Position numbers and translations under genes: made by a program
Shown here: in pieces, positions 33,907-42,417 of the stretch
Position numbering within the stretch: position 1 is the first letter of the stretch
Layout of the letters: every line of letters begins with the position of its first letter
Assembly: GCF_002727065.1 (NCBI RefSeq)
Contig: NZ_PDVP01000008.1
Span: 62,001 to 126,000, forward strand
Direction of reading: 5' to 3'
Length of the DNA: 64,000 nucleotides
DNA from: Zhengella mangrovi
Lineage (GTDB): Bacteria > Pseudomonadota > Alphaproteobacteria > Rhizobiales > Rhizobiaceae
The notes under the pieces: generated by a model
What the model saw: only the letters and a program-made list of their open reading frames with translations
Database searches by the model: none
What the model was told of the DNA's origin: nothing

Positions 33907-34998
33907 TCAGGCCTCGCAGGCCTTGAAGGTGCGTTCCAGCAGCTCGGGATCGAGATTGCGGCCGATGAAGACCATTCGGCTCTCGCGGGTCTCGCCTTCC
34001 TTCCAGGGACGCTGGTGATCGCCTTCGACGATCATGTGCACGCCCTGGACGACGTAGCGGTCCTCGTCACCGTCGAAGGCAATGATGCCCTTGAGGCGCA
34101 GGATGTCCGGACCCTGCGTCTGGGTGATCTTCTCCACCCAGGGAAAGAAACGCTGCGGGTTCATGGGGCCACCGCGCAGCGACACCGATTTCACTGTCAG
34201 GTCATGAATGGCCGACACCGCGGCGTGGTCATGGTCGTGGCCGTGATGATGATCGTGGTCATGATCGTGTTCATGATGGTGGTGGTGATCGTGATCGTGG
34301 TGATCATGGTCGCAATGCGGTCCGCACTCGTGATCCGGGTGGTCATGGTCGAGAAAATGGGGATCGTTGTCGAGGGCGCGCTGCAGGTCGAAGGCGCCGC
34401 GGTCGAGCACCTGGTCGAGCGCGATGGCCGAGCGCTCCGTGCGGTGGATGCGGGCCGACGGGTTGATGGTGCGAACGAGACGTTCCACGTCGGCCAGTTC
34501 CTCCGGCGAAACGAGGTCGGTCTTGTTGAGCAGGACGACGTCGGCGAAGGCGATCTGGTCCTCGGCCTCGCGGCTGTCCTTCAGGCGCAGGGGCAGGTGC
34601 TTGGCATCGACCAGCGCGACCACCGCGTCGAGGCGGGTCTTGGAGCGCACGTCCTCGTCCATGAAGAAGGTCTGGGCGACCGGCGCGGGGTCGGCGAGGC
34701 CCGTCGTCTCCACGAGGATGGCGTCGAAACGGCCGGGGCGGCGCATCAGGCCCTCGACCACGCGCACGAGGTCGCCGCGCACCGTGCAGCAGACGCAGCC
34801 GTTGTTCATCTCGTAGATTTCCTCGTCGGATTCCACGATCAGGTCGTTGTCTATGCCGATCTCGCCGAACTCGTTGACGATGACCGCGTAACGCTTGCCA
34901 TGGTCCTCGGACAGGATGCGGTTGAGAAGGGTCGTCTTGCCGGAACCGAGATAGCCGGTGAGGACGGTGACGGGAACGGGATTGGCAGCTTCGCTCAT
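33907..34998 (-). CDS. CobW/COG0523 family metal-chaperone GTPase with His-rich linker
   Basis: A 363-residue G3E GTPase. P-loop GYLGSGKT at 15-22, the metal site CVCC at 68-71 (NNGCVCCTVRGDL), and NKTD at 158-161. Between the GTPase and the C-terminal CobW domain lies a striking linker at about 214-258 made almost entirely of alternating His and Asp. Members of this family deliver zinc, cobalt or other metals to client enzymes. It is 93 bases downstream of a metal-dependent creatininase-family gene and directly upstream of the WD40 gene. No clear Zur box was found. Start 34998 chosen at the MSEAANPVPVTVLTG ATG. Confidence 0.92.
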   Translation of the reverse strand: MSEAANPVPVTVLTGYLGSGKTTLLNRILSEDHGKRYAVIVNEFGEIGIDNDLIVESDEEIYEMNNGCVCCTVRGDLVRVVEGLMRRPGRFDAILVETTGLADPAPVAQTFFMDEDVRSKTRLDAVVALVDAKHLPLRLKDSREAEDQIAFADVVLLNKTDLVSPEELADVERLVRTINPSARIHRTERSAIALDQVLDRGAFDLQRALDNDPHFLDHDHPDHECGPHCDHDHHDHDHHHHHEHDHDHDHHHGHDHDHAAVSAIHDLTVKSVSLRGGPMNPQRFFPWVEKITQTQGPDILRLKGIIAFDGDEDRYVVQGVHMIVEGDHQRPWKEGETRESRMVFIGRNLDPELLERTFKACEA

Positions 34999-35091
34999 GG
35001 GGTCTTGCCTTGACTTTCTGGTCGCCCCGGGATCGGGCGGGAGGTCTCTGGCCGTCATATAGGCGAGGCGGCGTCGCAAGACCAGACGGGT

Positions 35092-35889
35092 TCAGCCGGC
35101 AAGCCAGGGCGGATTGAAGGCATGGATGTCGCGTACCAGGGCGACCAGGCCATCGGCGGCGGTGTCGAGCAGGGTCTCGCCCAGGTCCGCTGTTGCCGCG
35201 GACGCGTTTCCGGCCACGCCTTGCGGGTTGAGATCGCTCATCATCCAGCCGTAGGCATGGGGGCCATAGGCGCGCAGATGGGTGAAGGTGCCCGCATGGT
35301 CTGCCTGCGCGGAGGGGAAATCGGCCGCTTGTGCCATGTCGACGAGGTCCGGCCTGAGCGCCAGCATGACCGCCGTCTCGACCTGTCCGCCATGGATGCC
35401 AAAGGCCTTCTCCTCCGCGCTGACGCCTTGGCCGGGCACAATGAAACGCGTCCAGCTCGTGGCGACGGCAAGCATGGAAAGGCGGACGCGCAATTCGGTG
35501 GCAACGACGGTCATCAGCGGCGAGTTGCCGCCATGGGCATTGAGCATGAGCAGCTTGCGGAAACCCTGGGCGAACAGGCGCTCGCCGATCCCGATCCAGC
35601 GGTTCACGGCCTCGTCGAAGGCCAGCGTCCTGCTGCCGGCGACGTCCAAGTGCTCGACGGAATAGCCGACCGGCTCGGCCGGCAGGATCGTCAGCGGAAG
35701 GCCCGCGGGTGCGCGCTTGACGAGGCGCTCTGCAACGCCCTCGGCGATGATGGTGTCCGTTTCGAACGGCAGGTGCGGCCCGTGCTGCTCGGTCGCGCCC
35801 AGCGGCAGGACCGCTATCCATCCGCCGGCCTTCGCGCCGGACAATTCGCCGGCTGTCATTTGATTGTAATGGCGGCGGGGCAAAAGCAT
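35092..35889 (-). CDS. Creatininase family amidohydrolase
   Basis: A 265-residue metal-dependent amidohydrolase of the creatininase/FAPy deformylase fold. Metal ligands are in LPLGATEQHGPHLPFETD (E, H and D) and NAHGGNSPLM; a glutamate in GGQVETAVML completes the site. Relatives act on creatinine, cyclic amides or formamidopyrimidines, so the substrate is open. The same strand carries the metal-chaperone GTPase next, which might load it (inference). Confidence 0.88.
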   Translation of the reverse strand: MLLPRRHYNQMTAGELSGAKAGGWIAVLPLGATEQHGPHLPFETDTIIAEGVAERLVKRAPAGLPLTILPAEPVGYSVEHLDVAGSRTLAFDEAVNRWIGIGERLFAQGFRKLLMLNAHGGNSPLMTVVATELRVRLSMLAVATSWTRFIVPGQGVSAEEKAFGIHGGQVETAVMLALRPDLVDMAQAADFPSAQADHAGTFTHLRAYGPHAYGWMMSDLNPQGVAGNASAATADLGETLLDTAADGLVALVRDIHAFNPPWLAG

Positions 35890-36019
35890 GTCGGCTCTTC
35901 CAGGTGCAGGGCTCGGGCAGGGCGGTCACGCTATCGCTTCGGCGCGCCCGCGTGCAACCGCTTCGTTTGCGAATCGGCAATCGCGACGTAAACTGGCAGG
36001 ACAAGGACGGGAGCTTTCG

Positions 36020-36496
36020 ATGGGAAAGTCGGGCAAGGGTTTGGTTTCGGCGCGACTGCAGGCGGTCGCGCGGCTGGCGCGTACCGATCTGGCGGCGCGG
36101 CTGCTTGAGCACGGATTCTATGCCGGGCAGGACCAGATCATGCTGGCGCTCAGCATCGAGGAAGGGCTGACGCCGACGCAACTGGCCAACCGGCTCGGGG
36201 TCAAGCCACCGACGATCACCAAGACGATCAACCGGTTGCAGGCCCAGGGGTTCCTGACCAAGACCGGGTCGGAAACGGATGCGCGCATCGCCCACGTCAC
36301 GCTGACCGAGACCGGGCGCGAGGCGATCCGGGCGATCGAGAAATCGGTCAAGCGGTCGGAAAAGGCCCTCGTCAAGGGGCTGGACAAGAAGGAGCGCAAG
36401 GCGCTTCTGAAGCTCCTGTCACGGGTGGAAGGAAACCTGGGCCAGTCCGGCGCCCCGGATACGGACGACGGCGACGACGAGGACGAGGCCGCCTGA
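36020..36496 (+). CDS. MarR family transcriptional regulator
   Basis: A 158-residue winged-helix repressor. The core is the helix-turn-helix GLTPTQLANRLGVKPPTITK and the wing with GSETDARIAHVTLTETG. A long basic helix (KSVKRSEKALVKGLDKKER) and a very acidic C-terminal tail (DTDDGDDEDEAA) close it. Start 36020 is the MGKSGKGLVSAR ATG. It is 101 bases upstream of the DMT exporter gene on the same strand, a likely target. Confidence 0.88.
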   Translation: MGKSGKGLVSARLQAVARLARTDLAARLLEHGFYAGQDQIMLALSIEEGLTPTQLANRLGVKPPTITKTINRLQAQGFLTKTGSETDARIAHVTLTETGREAIRAIEKSVKRSEKALVKGLDKKERKALLKLLSRVEGNLGQSGAPDTDDGDDEDEAA

Positions 36497-36597
36497 GCCC
36501 ACACCGGCGAAACCGCTTGCCTGACGGACAAGGATTTTTGACTTGTGCGGGATGCGTGGCGGGCCGATGACCGGCTCATGCATGCGAGGATTGCCGC

Positions 36598-37536
36598 TTG
36601 ACCCGACCCGCCCCCGCCGAGACCGCCACGCCGACCGCCGCCATCCTGCTGATCGCAGCCGCCTGCTTCCTGTTTGCCTGTCTCGACACCAGCGCCAAGA
36701 TCCTGGTGACGTCGGGGATGGATGCCCGTTTCGTGTCCTGGGCGCGGTTCGCCGAGCATGCGGTGCTGGCCTTCGTGCTGCTGCGCGGCTGGTCGAATGC
36801 GGCGGTGCTCAAGGTCTCCAGCGTGCCGGCGCAGATCATTCGCGGCATGTTGCTCTTCGGCTCGACGTTCTTCAATTTCATGGCGCTGCAGACGCTGCAA
36901 CTGGCCGAAACGATCTCGATCTTCTTTTTCGCGCCGATGGTCATCACGGCACTGGCCGGTCCGCTGCTTGGCGAATGGGCGGGCTGGCGGCGCTGGGCAG
37001 CGGTGGCCGTGGGCTTTACCGGCGTGCTCGTCATCACGCGGCCGGGGATGGGCCAGCTGGGAATCGGCTATCTCTACGTGGCGCTGGCCATGCTCAGCTA
37101 CTGCTTCTACGTGATCATGACGCGCAAGCTTTCCGAGACCGAGACACCGGAAAGCCTGATCTTCTTTTCCGCCCTCACGCCCGCCGTGCTGATGGCGCCG
37201 GTGGTGCCGCTCTACGGTTCGATTCCCGCCACGCCGCTGCACTGGGCGGTGCTGCTGGGCCTCGGCTTCTTCGGCGGGATCGGACACTGGCTGCTGATCA
37301 ACGCCTACAAGCGGGCCACCGTCTTCGCGCTTGCGCCCTATCCCTACCTGCAAATGGTCTGGATGGTCCTTTTCGGCTGGCTGGTTTTCGGCGACCTCCC
37401 GGATCACTACACGCTCGGCGGATCGCTCATCATCATCGCCTCGGGCCTCTACATCGTTCACCGCGAACGCATCCTGCGGCGCAGTTCCGTCGCCACGCCA
37501 GCGGTGCGATCCGTCCTGCCGGCAAAAAAGCGTTGA
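36598..37536 (+). CDS. DMT superfamily (EamA) transporter
   Basis: A 312-residue inner-membrane protein with ten hydrophobic helices in two EamA repeats (first about 15-140, second about 155-295; RWAAVAVGFTGVLVITRPG links them). Family members export or import metabolites such as amino acids or S-adenosylmethionine. The start is a TTG at 36598 with an AGGA site seven bases upstream and directly before the family-like N-terminus. Substrate unknown. Confidence 0.88.
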   Translation: MTRPAPAETATPTAAILLIAAACFLFACLDTSAKILVTSGMDARFVSWARFAEHAVLAFVLLRGWSNAAVLKVSSVPAQIIRGMLLFGSTFFNFMALQTLQLAETISIFFFAPMVITALAGPLLGEWAGWRRWAAVAVGFTGVLVITRPGMGQLGIGYLYVALAMLSYCFYVIMTRKLSETETPESLIFFSALTPAVLMAPVVPLYGSIPATPLHWAVLLGLGFFGGIGHWLLINAYKRATVFALAPYPYLQMVWMVLFGWLVFGDLPDHYTLGGSLIIIASGLYIVHRERILRRSSVATPAVRSVLPAKKR

Positions 37537-37571
37537 AAGCCGGTGCCTGCGCCGCTAGGAATTTAAAACGT

Positions 37572-37680
37572 TTAATCCAGAGCGTTTCCGCTATTCGTTG
37601 AGTAGCTCCGATGCTCTATCGCGTTGTTTCTACGCAATTCCGGACGCGAAACCGGTTCCCACCTTCGCTGGAATTGCACG
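37572..37680. repeat. Rhizobial palindromic intergenic repeat
   Basis: Contains the perfect inverted repeat GCAATTCC (37634-37641) / GGAATTGC (37670-37677) and the surrounding text pattern (TCCAGAGCGTTTCCG..., GCAATTCCGGACGCGAAACC...) of a short interspersed element common between genes in Rhizobiales. Only one copy was seen in the window. It supplies the first codons of the open frame of the LacI-type gene. Outer borders are approximate. Confidence 0.7.
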
Positions 37681-38729
37681 AGAGGCGTGGCTGCGAGGCG
37701 GAGGCTGCTACCCTGGCGCAGAAAATCAAACTTTCGACCATCGCGGAGGCGCTCGGCGTCTCGACCGCCACGGTTTCGCTGGCCCTGCGCGACAGTCCGC
37801 TGGTCGCCGACCAGACGCGCGAGCGAATCAAGGCCCATGCGCGCGATATCGGCTACATCTACAATCGCCGCGCGGCGAGCCTGCGCACGTCCCGGTCCGG
37901 CATCATCGGCGTCGTCGTGCACGACATCATGAACCCGTTCTACGCGGAGATCCTGCGCTCCATCGAGGACGAACTCGACCGGTCGGGCCAGACGTTCCTG
38001 CTCTCCAACCATTATGACCAGGTGGAGAAACAACGCGCCTTCATCGACACGCTGCTGCAATTGGGCGCCGACGGGATCATCATGTCGCCGGCGATCGGCA
38101 CGCCGCTGGCGGACATCGAACTGGCGGAAAAGAACGGGCTGCCGACCGTGCTCATCGCCCGCAATGTTCCAGGCTCCGATGTGCCCGCCTTCCGGGGCGA
38201 CGATGCCTATGGCACCGGCCTGTCGACGAAACACCTGATCGAACTCGGCCATCGCCGGATCGCGATGGTCGGCGGGACGGACCAGACCTCCACGGGCCGT
38301 GACCGCTACCAGGGCTATGTCGACGCGATGAAGGCGGCGGGTCTCGAGGTCAAGCCGGAGTGGCGCATCGCCGGGCCGCGCAACAAGCTTGCCGGTTTCG
38401 ATGCCACGGAGAAGGTGCTGGCCATCGAGCCGCGCCCGACGGCCGCCGTCTGCTGGAACGACCTGGTCGCGATCGGGCTGATGAACGGCCTGGCCCGGGC
38501 GGGCCTCACGGTCGGCACCGATCTTTCGGTCACCGGTTACGACGACCTGCAGGAAGCCGCGATCGCCACGCCGGCGCTGACGACCGTCTGGAACGGGCAG
38601 CGGGAAGTGGGCCGCCGCGCAGCCAAGACGCTGCTGGAGCGGCTGGCCGGCCATGACGTTCATGGCGGGCAGGAACTCATCCGACCGGAACTGCGGGTGC
38701 GCCAGTCGACCGGTGCACCGCCCGCCTGA
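37611..38729 (+). CDS. LacI family transcriptional regulator
   Basis: A sugar- or metabolite-responsive repressor. The LacI helix-turn-helix begins at KIKLSTIAEALGVSTATVSLAL and a periplasmic-binding-protein-like effector domain follows (GIIGVVVHDIMNPFYAEI, ADGIIMSPA, SVTGYDDL). The frame opens at ATG 37611, but its first 22 or so codons are translated from a rhizobial repeat and are not LacI-like, so the true start is probably later: TTG 37674, or CTG 37713, which has GGAGG nine bases upstream. No sugar operon is adjacent, so its targets are unknown. Confidence 0.87.
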   Translation: MLYRVVSTQFRTRNRFPPSLELHERRGCEAEAATLAQKIKLSTIAEALGVSTATVSLALRDSPLVADQTRERIKAHARDIGYIYNRRAASLRTSRSGIIGVVVHDIMNPFYAEILRSIEDELDRSGQTFLLSNHYDQVEKQRAFIDTLLQLGADGIIMSPAIGTPLADIELAEKNGLPTVLIARNVPGSDVPAFRGDDAYGTGLSTKHLIELGHRRIAMVGGTDQTSTGRDRYQGYVDAMKAAGLEVKPEWRIAGPRNKLAGFDATEKVLAIEPRPTAAVCWNDLVAIGLMNGLARAGLTVGTDLSVTGYDDLQEAAIATPALTTVWNGQREVGRRAAKTLLERLAGHDVHGGQELIRPELRVRQSTGAPPA

Positions 38730-38811
38730 CGGCGCCATCCGATTCCTAATCGGTCGTTAACCATTTCCGGTTCAAGTTGCACGCAGCGACATGTATCGGA
38801 AAGGGGGCCTT

Positions 38812-39222
38812 ATGATTTTCCGGATGTTGTTTCTCGTGGCCGGACTTGGCGGAGCCGCGGTTTATCTCCAGTCAGGCGGTGCCCTGACCACTCCCACGCA
38901 ATCCGGCGCGCAACCGGCAGCCCGCGCGGCGCGCCTGTTCGGAACCGACACCGTCCGGCACTTCCGGATCTGGGTCGCCGGGATCGAGACGAGTTGCCGC
39001 CTTGCCATCGATATGGCCGACGGCAGCGTTTCGGCCGGCCGGTGCGGCGACGGCTATGACAACCCGCTGGCCGCCGCAACCCATGCCGACCGGCTGAAGG
39101 GCGGCATTTCCTTGCGCGACCAGAACGACGGGGCCATTGCCGAGTTCGCCGAAAGCGAGGGTTTTGCCTACGAGGCGGTGGTTCCGGCAGGACGGCTGAT
39201 GGCGCTGGCATCCGCCGACTGA
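38812..39222 (+). CDS. Small exported or membrane-anchored protein, possibly AprI/Inh-like
   Basis: A 136-residue protein with an N-terminal hydrophobic signal (MIFRMLFLVAGLGGAAVYL). Two cysteines (in SCRLAIDM and GRCGDG) and the pattern L-x-G-G-I-S-L-R-D-Q-N-D-G ... F ... YEA-V-V-P-A-G-R faintly recall the AprI/Inh metalloprotease inhibitor barrel; the match is weak. AAGGGGG is an excellent ribosome site for ATG 38812, so the Met at 38791 is less likely. The 3' end overlaps the convergent amidotransferase gene by 55 bases. TTAACCAT, a CtrA half-site sequence, occurs at 38757-38764. Confidence 0.6.
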   Translation: MIFRMLFLVAGLGGAAVYLQSGGALTTPTQSGAQPAARAARLFGTDTVRHFRIWVAGIETSCRLAIDMADGSVSAGRCGDGYDNPLAAATHADRLKGGISLRDQNDGAIAEFAESEGFAYEAVVPAGRLMALASAD

Positions 39223-39968
39223 CGCTGCCGGCTGCGTTCCGCGGCCGCCGCGCCGAATGCCTTGAAAATGGCTGCCGAAGGCGTGTCGGACTTCGCCCAG
39301 TATTCCGGGTGCCACTGAACCCCGATCGCGAAGGCCGATGCGCCGGTGACCGAGACGGCCTCGACCGTGCCATCGGGCGCGACGGCATCCACGTCGAGGC
39401 CAGGCGCCAGGCGGCCGATGGCCTGGCGATGGAGCGAGTTCACCTGGATCTCGCCGGCGCCGACAACCGCGGCGAGGCAGGAACCGGGCTTGACCTGCAC
39501 GGGATGGCGGACCGCGAAACGGTCGTCATTGTGATCGGAGGCGGGCGCCCGGTGATCGTCGATCCCCTCCTGGTCCTGGATTTCCGTTTCCAACGAGCCG
39601 CCGAGCGCGACATTCAGTTCCTGGATTCCGCGGCAGATGGCCAGCAGCGGCACGCCGCCGGCAATGGCAGCGCGGATGAGACGGATCGACGTCTCGTCGC
39701 GGGCAGGATCGAAGGGCTCGTGGCGGTCGCTGGCCTCGACGCCGTAGTGCCCGGGGTGAACATTGGTGCGCGAACCGGTCACCAGAAGGCCATCCATGCG
39801 GGCGAGCAGCGCTGGCGCGTCGATGGCGGAACCGAAGGCCGGCACACCCAGCGGCAGGACGCCGGCCACCTGAAGCGCAGCGGAAAGATAGGTTTCCGGC
39901 ACGCAATGCCAGATATAATTGTCGAACTCGCGAATGTCGGAGGTGACGGCTACGAGCGGCTGGGCCAT
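39168..39968 (-). CDS. Class I glutamine amidotransferase-like, gamma-glutamyl-GABA hydrolase family
   Basis: A 266-residue peptidase C26 family enzyme. Nucleophile C112 in LLAICRGIQELNVALGG, with H220 and E222 in GVQWHPEYW completing the triad. Relatives cleave gamma-glutamyl-GABA in putrescine breakdown or gamma-glutamyl anilides. An AGGAG site precedes ATG 39968. Its 3' end runs 55 bases into the convergent gene at 38812-39222. No other putrescine genes are nearby, so the substrate is open. Confidence 0.9.
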   Translation of the reverse strand: MAQPLVAVTSDIREFDNYIWHCVPETYLSAALQVAGVLPLGVPAFGSAIDAPALLARMDGLLVTGSRTNVHPGHYGVEASDRHEPFDPARDETSIRLIRAAIAGGVPLLAICRGIQELNVALGGSLETEIQDQEGIDDHRAPASDHNDDRFAVRHPVQVKPGSCLAAVVGAGEIQVNSLHRQAIGRLAPGLDVDAVAPDGTVEAVSVTGASAFAIGVQWHPEYWAKSDTPSAAIFKAFGAAAAERSRQRQSADASAISRPAGTTAS

Positions 39969-40137
39969 GGGACGGAACTCCTGATAGCGACGCGGCCCTA
40001 CATAATCGCCCCGCTGCCGCCATGCCAGATGCAATGTTCCGCCGGATCGCGAAAGAACCGTCCGGGCGCTGCGGCTGCAACTGGTAAAAAAAATTGGCCA
40101 CGTGTTTTCACGATGCTGGACAGGCCGTTGTCAACGT

Positions 40138-40147
40138 GTATTGATAC
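40138..40147. promoter_or_regulatory. Short dyad upstream of the TRAP receptor gene
   Basis: GTAT-TG-ATAC, 75 bases before the TakP-like gene, is a candidate GntR-type half-site pair. Short, so it could be chance. Confidence 0.25.
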
Positions 40148-40171
40148 CGTCGGAAATTGGGCGGGGCGTGA

Positions 40172-41344
<1,173 letters not shown>

Positions 41345-41347
41345 GCT

Positions 41348-42313
41348 TCAGCCTGCCGAAGCAGCGAACCCATCGAACCCCGGGGCGGAAACGTCCCGGG
41401 GTTTTTCGTTGGCGTTCGCGGTGACCGGACCGGACGACGCAGGACGGGCGGCGCGGTTCGACGCGGGCAGGCGATGGAGAAACCGCAGGTTCATGAACGA
41501 GCGGACGGCTTCGGCGACCGCAGGCGGGTTCTCGACCATGGGCAGGTGGCCGGCTTCGGGAAGAAGCAGCGTCGCCATGCCCGGCATGGATGCCTGGATG
41601 TTGAACTGGTGGCGCGGCCGGATCACCCGATCCCTGCCACCGACGATGTTGAGGGCCGGGCAGGTGATGCCGGACAGTTCTTCCGACAGCGAGGTGATGG
41701 AGAGCAGCCTCACAAGGGTGGCGATCTCCGCCGGCCGGCTTTTCAGCAGCGCCAGCCGGACGCTCTCGATGGCCTGGCGGTCCCGGTCCTGGCGGAGCGG
41801 GCTGTCGGGATCCGCGACGCAGGACCGGGCGCCATCGATGAAGCGGGCCGGGGTCGAAATCCAGTGGGACAGCAGGCGCTCGAAGGTCCACTGACCGAAG
41901 CGCGGCAAACGCAGCAGGCGCATCGCGAAGGGCTGGCAGCCATCCAGCCCGCCGCAGGAAAGGGCGCCCATGAGGACCAGTCCCTCGACGAGATCGGGGT
42001 AGCGGGCGGCGAGTCCGAGGGCCATGAAGGCGCCCGTGGAATGACCGATGAGAGTGACCGGCCGGCCGCGGAAATCGCGCCGGATCGCGGTCGCATAGGC
42101 CTCCAGAACCGCGTCGATGGTGAGTGTGGCGGCCGCCTCGTCCAGGCTCCACGGATGGTGTCCGGGCAGGGGGTAGGCCACGGCCGTGCCGCGCCGGCAG
42201 ACGGGCGGCGCGTAGGTCTCCCAGAAGCAGGGAGCCATGACCATGCCGTGGAGCAGCACGGTGGCGGGGCCAGGATGTCGGGACAGGAAGAGGGCGGGCG
42301 GCGTTTCGAGCAT
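41348..42313 (-). CDS. Alpha/beta fold hydrolase
   Basis: A 321-residue serine hydrolase. The nucleophile S92 is in LIGHSTGAF, the acid is probably the aspartate in NIVGGRDRVI, and the histidine is in PEAGHLPMVE. HGMVMAPCFWE forms the oxyanion region. No signal peptide. The last 20 or so codons lie within the intrinsic terminator of the oppositely transcribed TRAP receptor gene. Start 42313 is the first Met that fits the family; upstream frame is the antisense of the dctM gene region. Substrate unknown. Confidence 0.85.
   Translation of the reverse strand: MLETPPALFLSRHPGPATVLLHGMVMAPCFWETYAPPVCRRGTAVAYPLPGHHPWSLDEAAATLTIDAVLEAYATAIRRDFRGRPVTLIGHSTGAFMALGLAARYPDLVEGLVLMGALSCGGLDGCQPFAMRLLRLPRFGQWTFERLLSHWISTPARFIDGARSCVADPDSPLRQDRDRQAIESVRLALLKSRPAEIATLVRLLSITSLSEELSGITCPALNIVGGRDRVIRPRHQFNIQASMPGMATLLLPEAGHLPMVENPPAVAEAVRSFMNLRFLHRLPASNRAARPASSGPVTANANEKPRDVSAPGFDGFAASAG
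41376..41406 (+). terminator. Intrinsic terminator of the TakP-like gene
   Basis: AACCCCGGG (41376-41384) pairs with CCCGGGGTT (41395-41403), followed by a T5 run. It lies within the coding sequence of the convergent hydrolase gene. Confidence 0.88.
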
Positions 42314-42366
42314 GACAGCGATCCGAACTGTCCGTTTCAACGGATCACAGGCCGCATTGTTCCATG

Positions 42367-42393
42367 AAAAAAGCCGGGCGCTGGCCCGGCTTT
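42367..42393 (-). terminator. Intrinsic terminator of the dctQM-like operon
   Basis: AAAGCCGGGC (42370-42379) pairs with GCCCGGCTTT (42384-42393) around a GCTG loop. Read on the minus strand the stem is followed by a T-run (complement of 42367-42372). It lies 25 bases after the DctM-like stop. Confidence 0.88.
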
Positions 42394-42417
42394 CGTTGTT
42401 CATCGGCGACGGTGCGA

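Noticed and set aside
34215-34350. Dense short repeats resembling a microsatellite or CRISPR-like array
   Set aside because: The repeats are codons for alternating His and Asp in the CobW linker, without uniform repeat and spacer lengths.
33775-35013. Plus-strand frame with a Val/Met/Ile-rich hydrophobic segment
   Set aside because: The hydrophobic run is just the complement of the His/Asp codons of the CobW linker; no other support.
38757-38764. TTAACCAT as a full CtrA site upstream of the exported protein gene
   Set aside because: Only a half-site; no second TTAA at the N7 spacing. Kept as a remark only.
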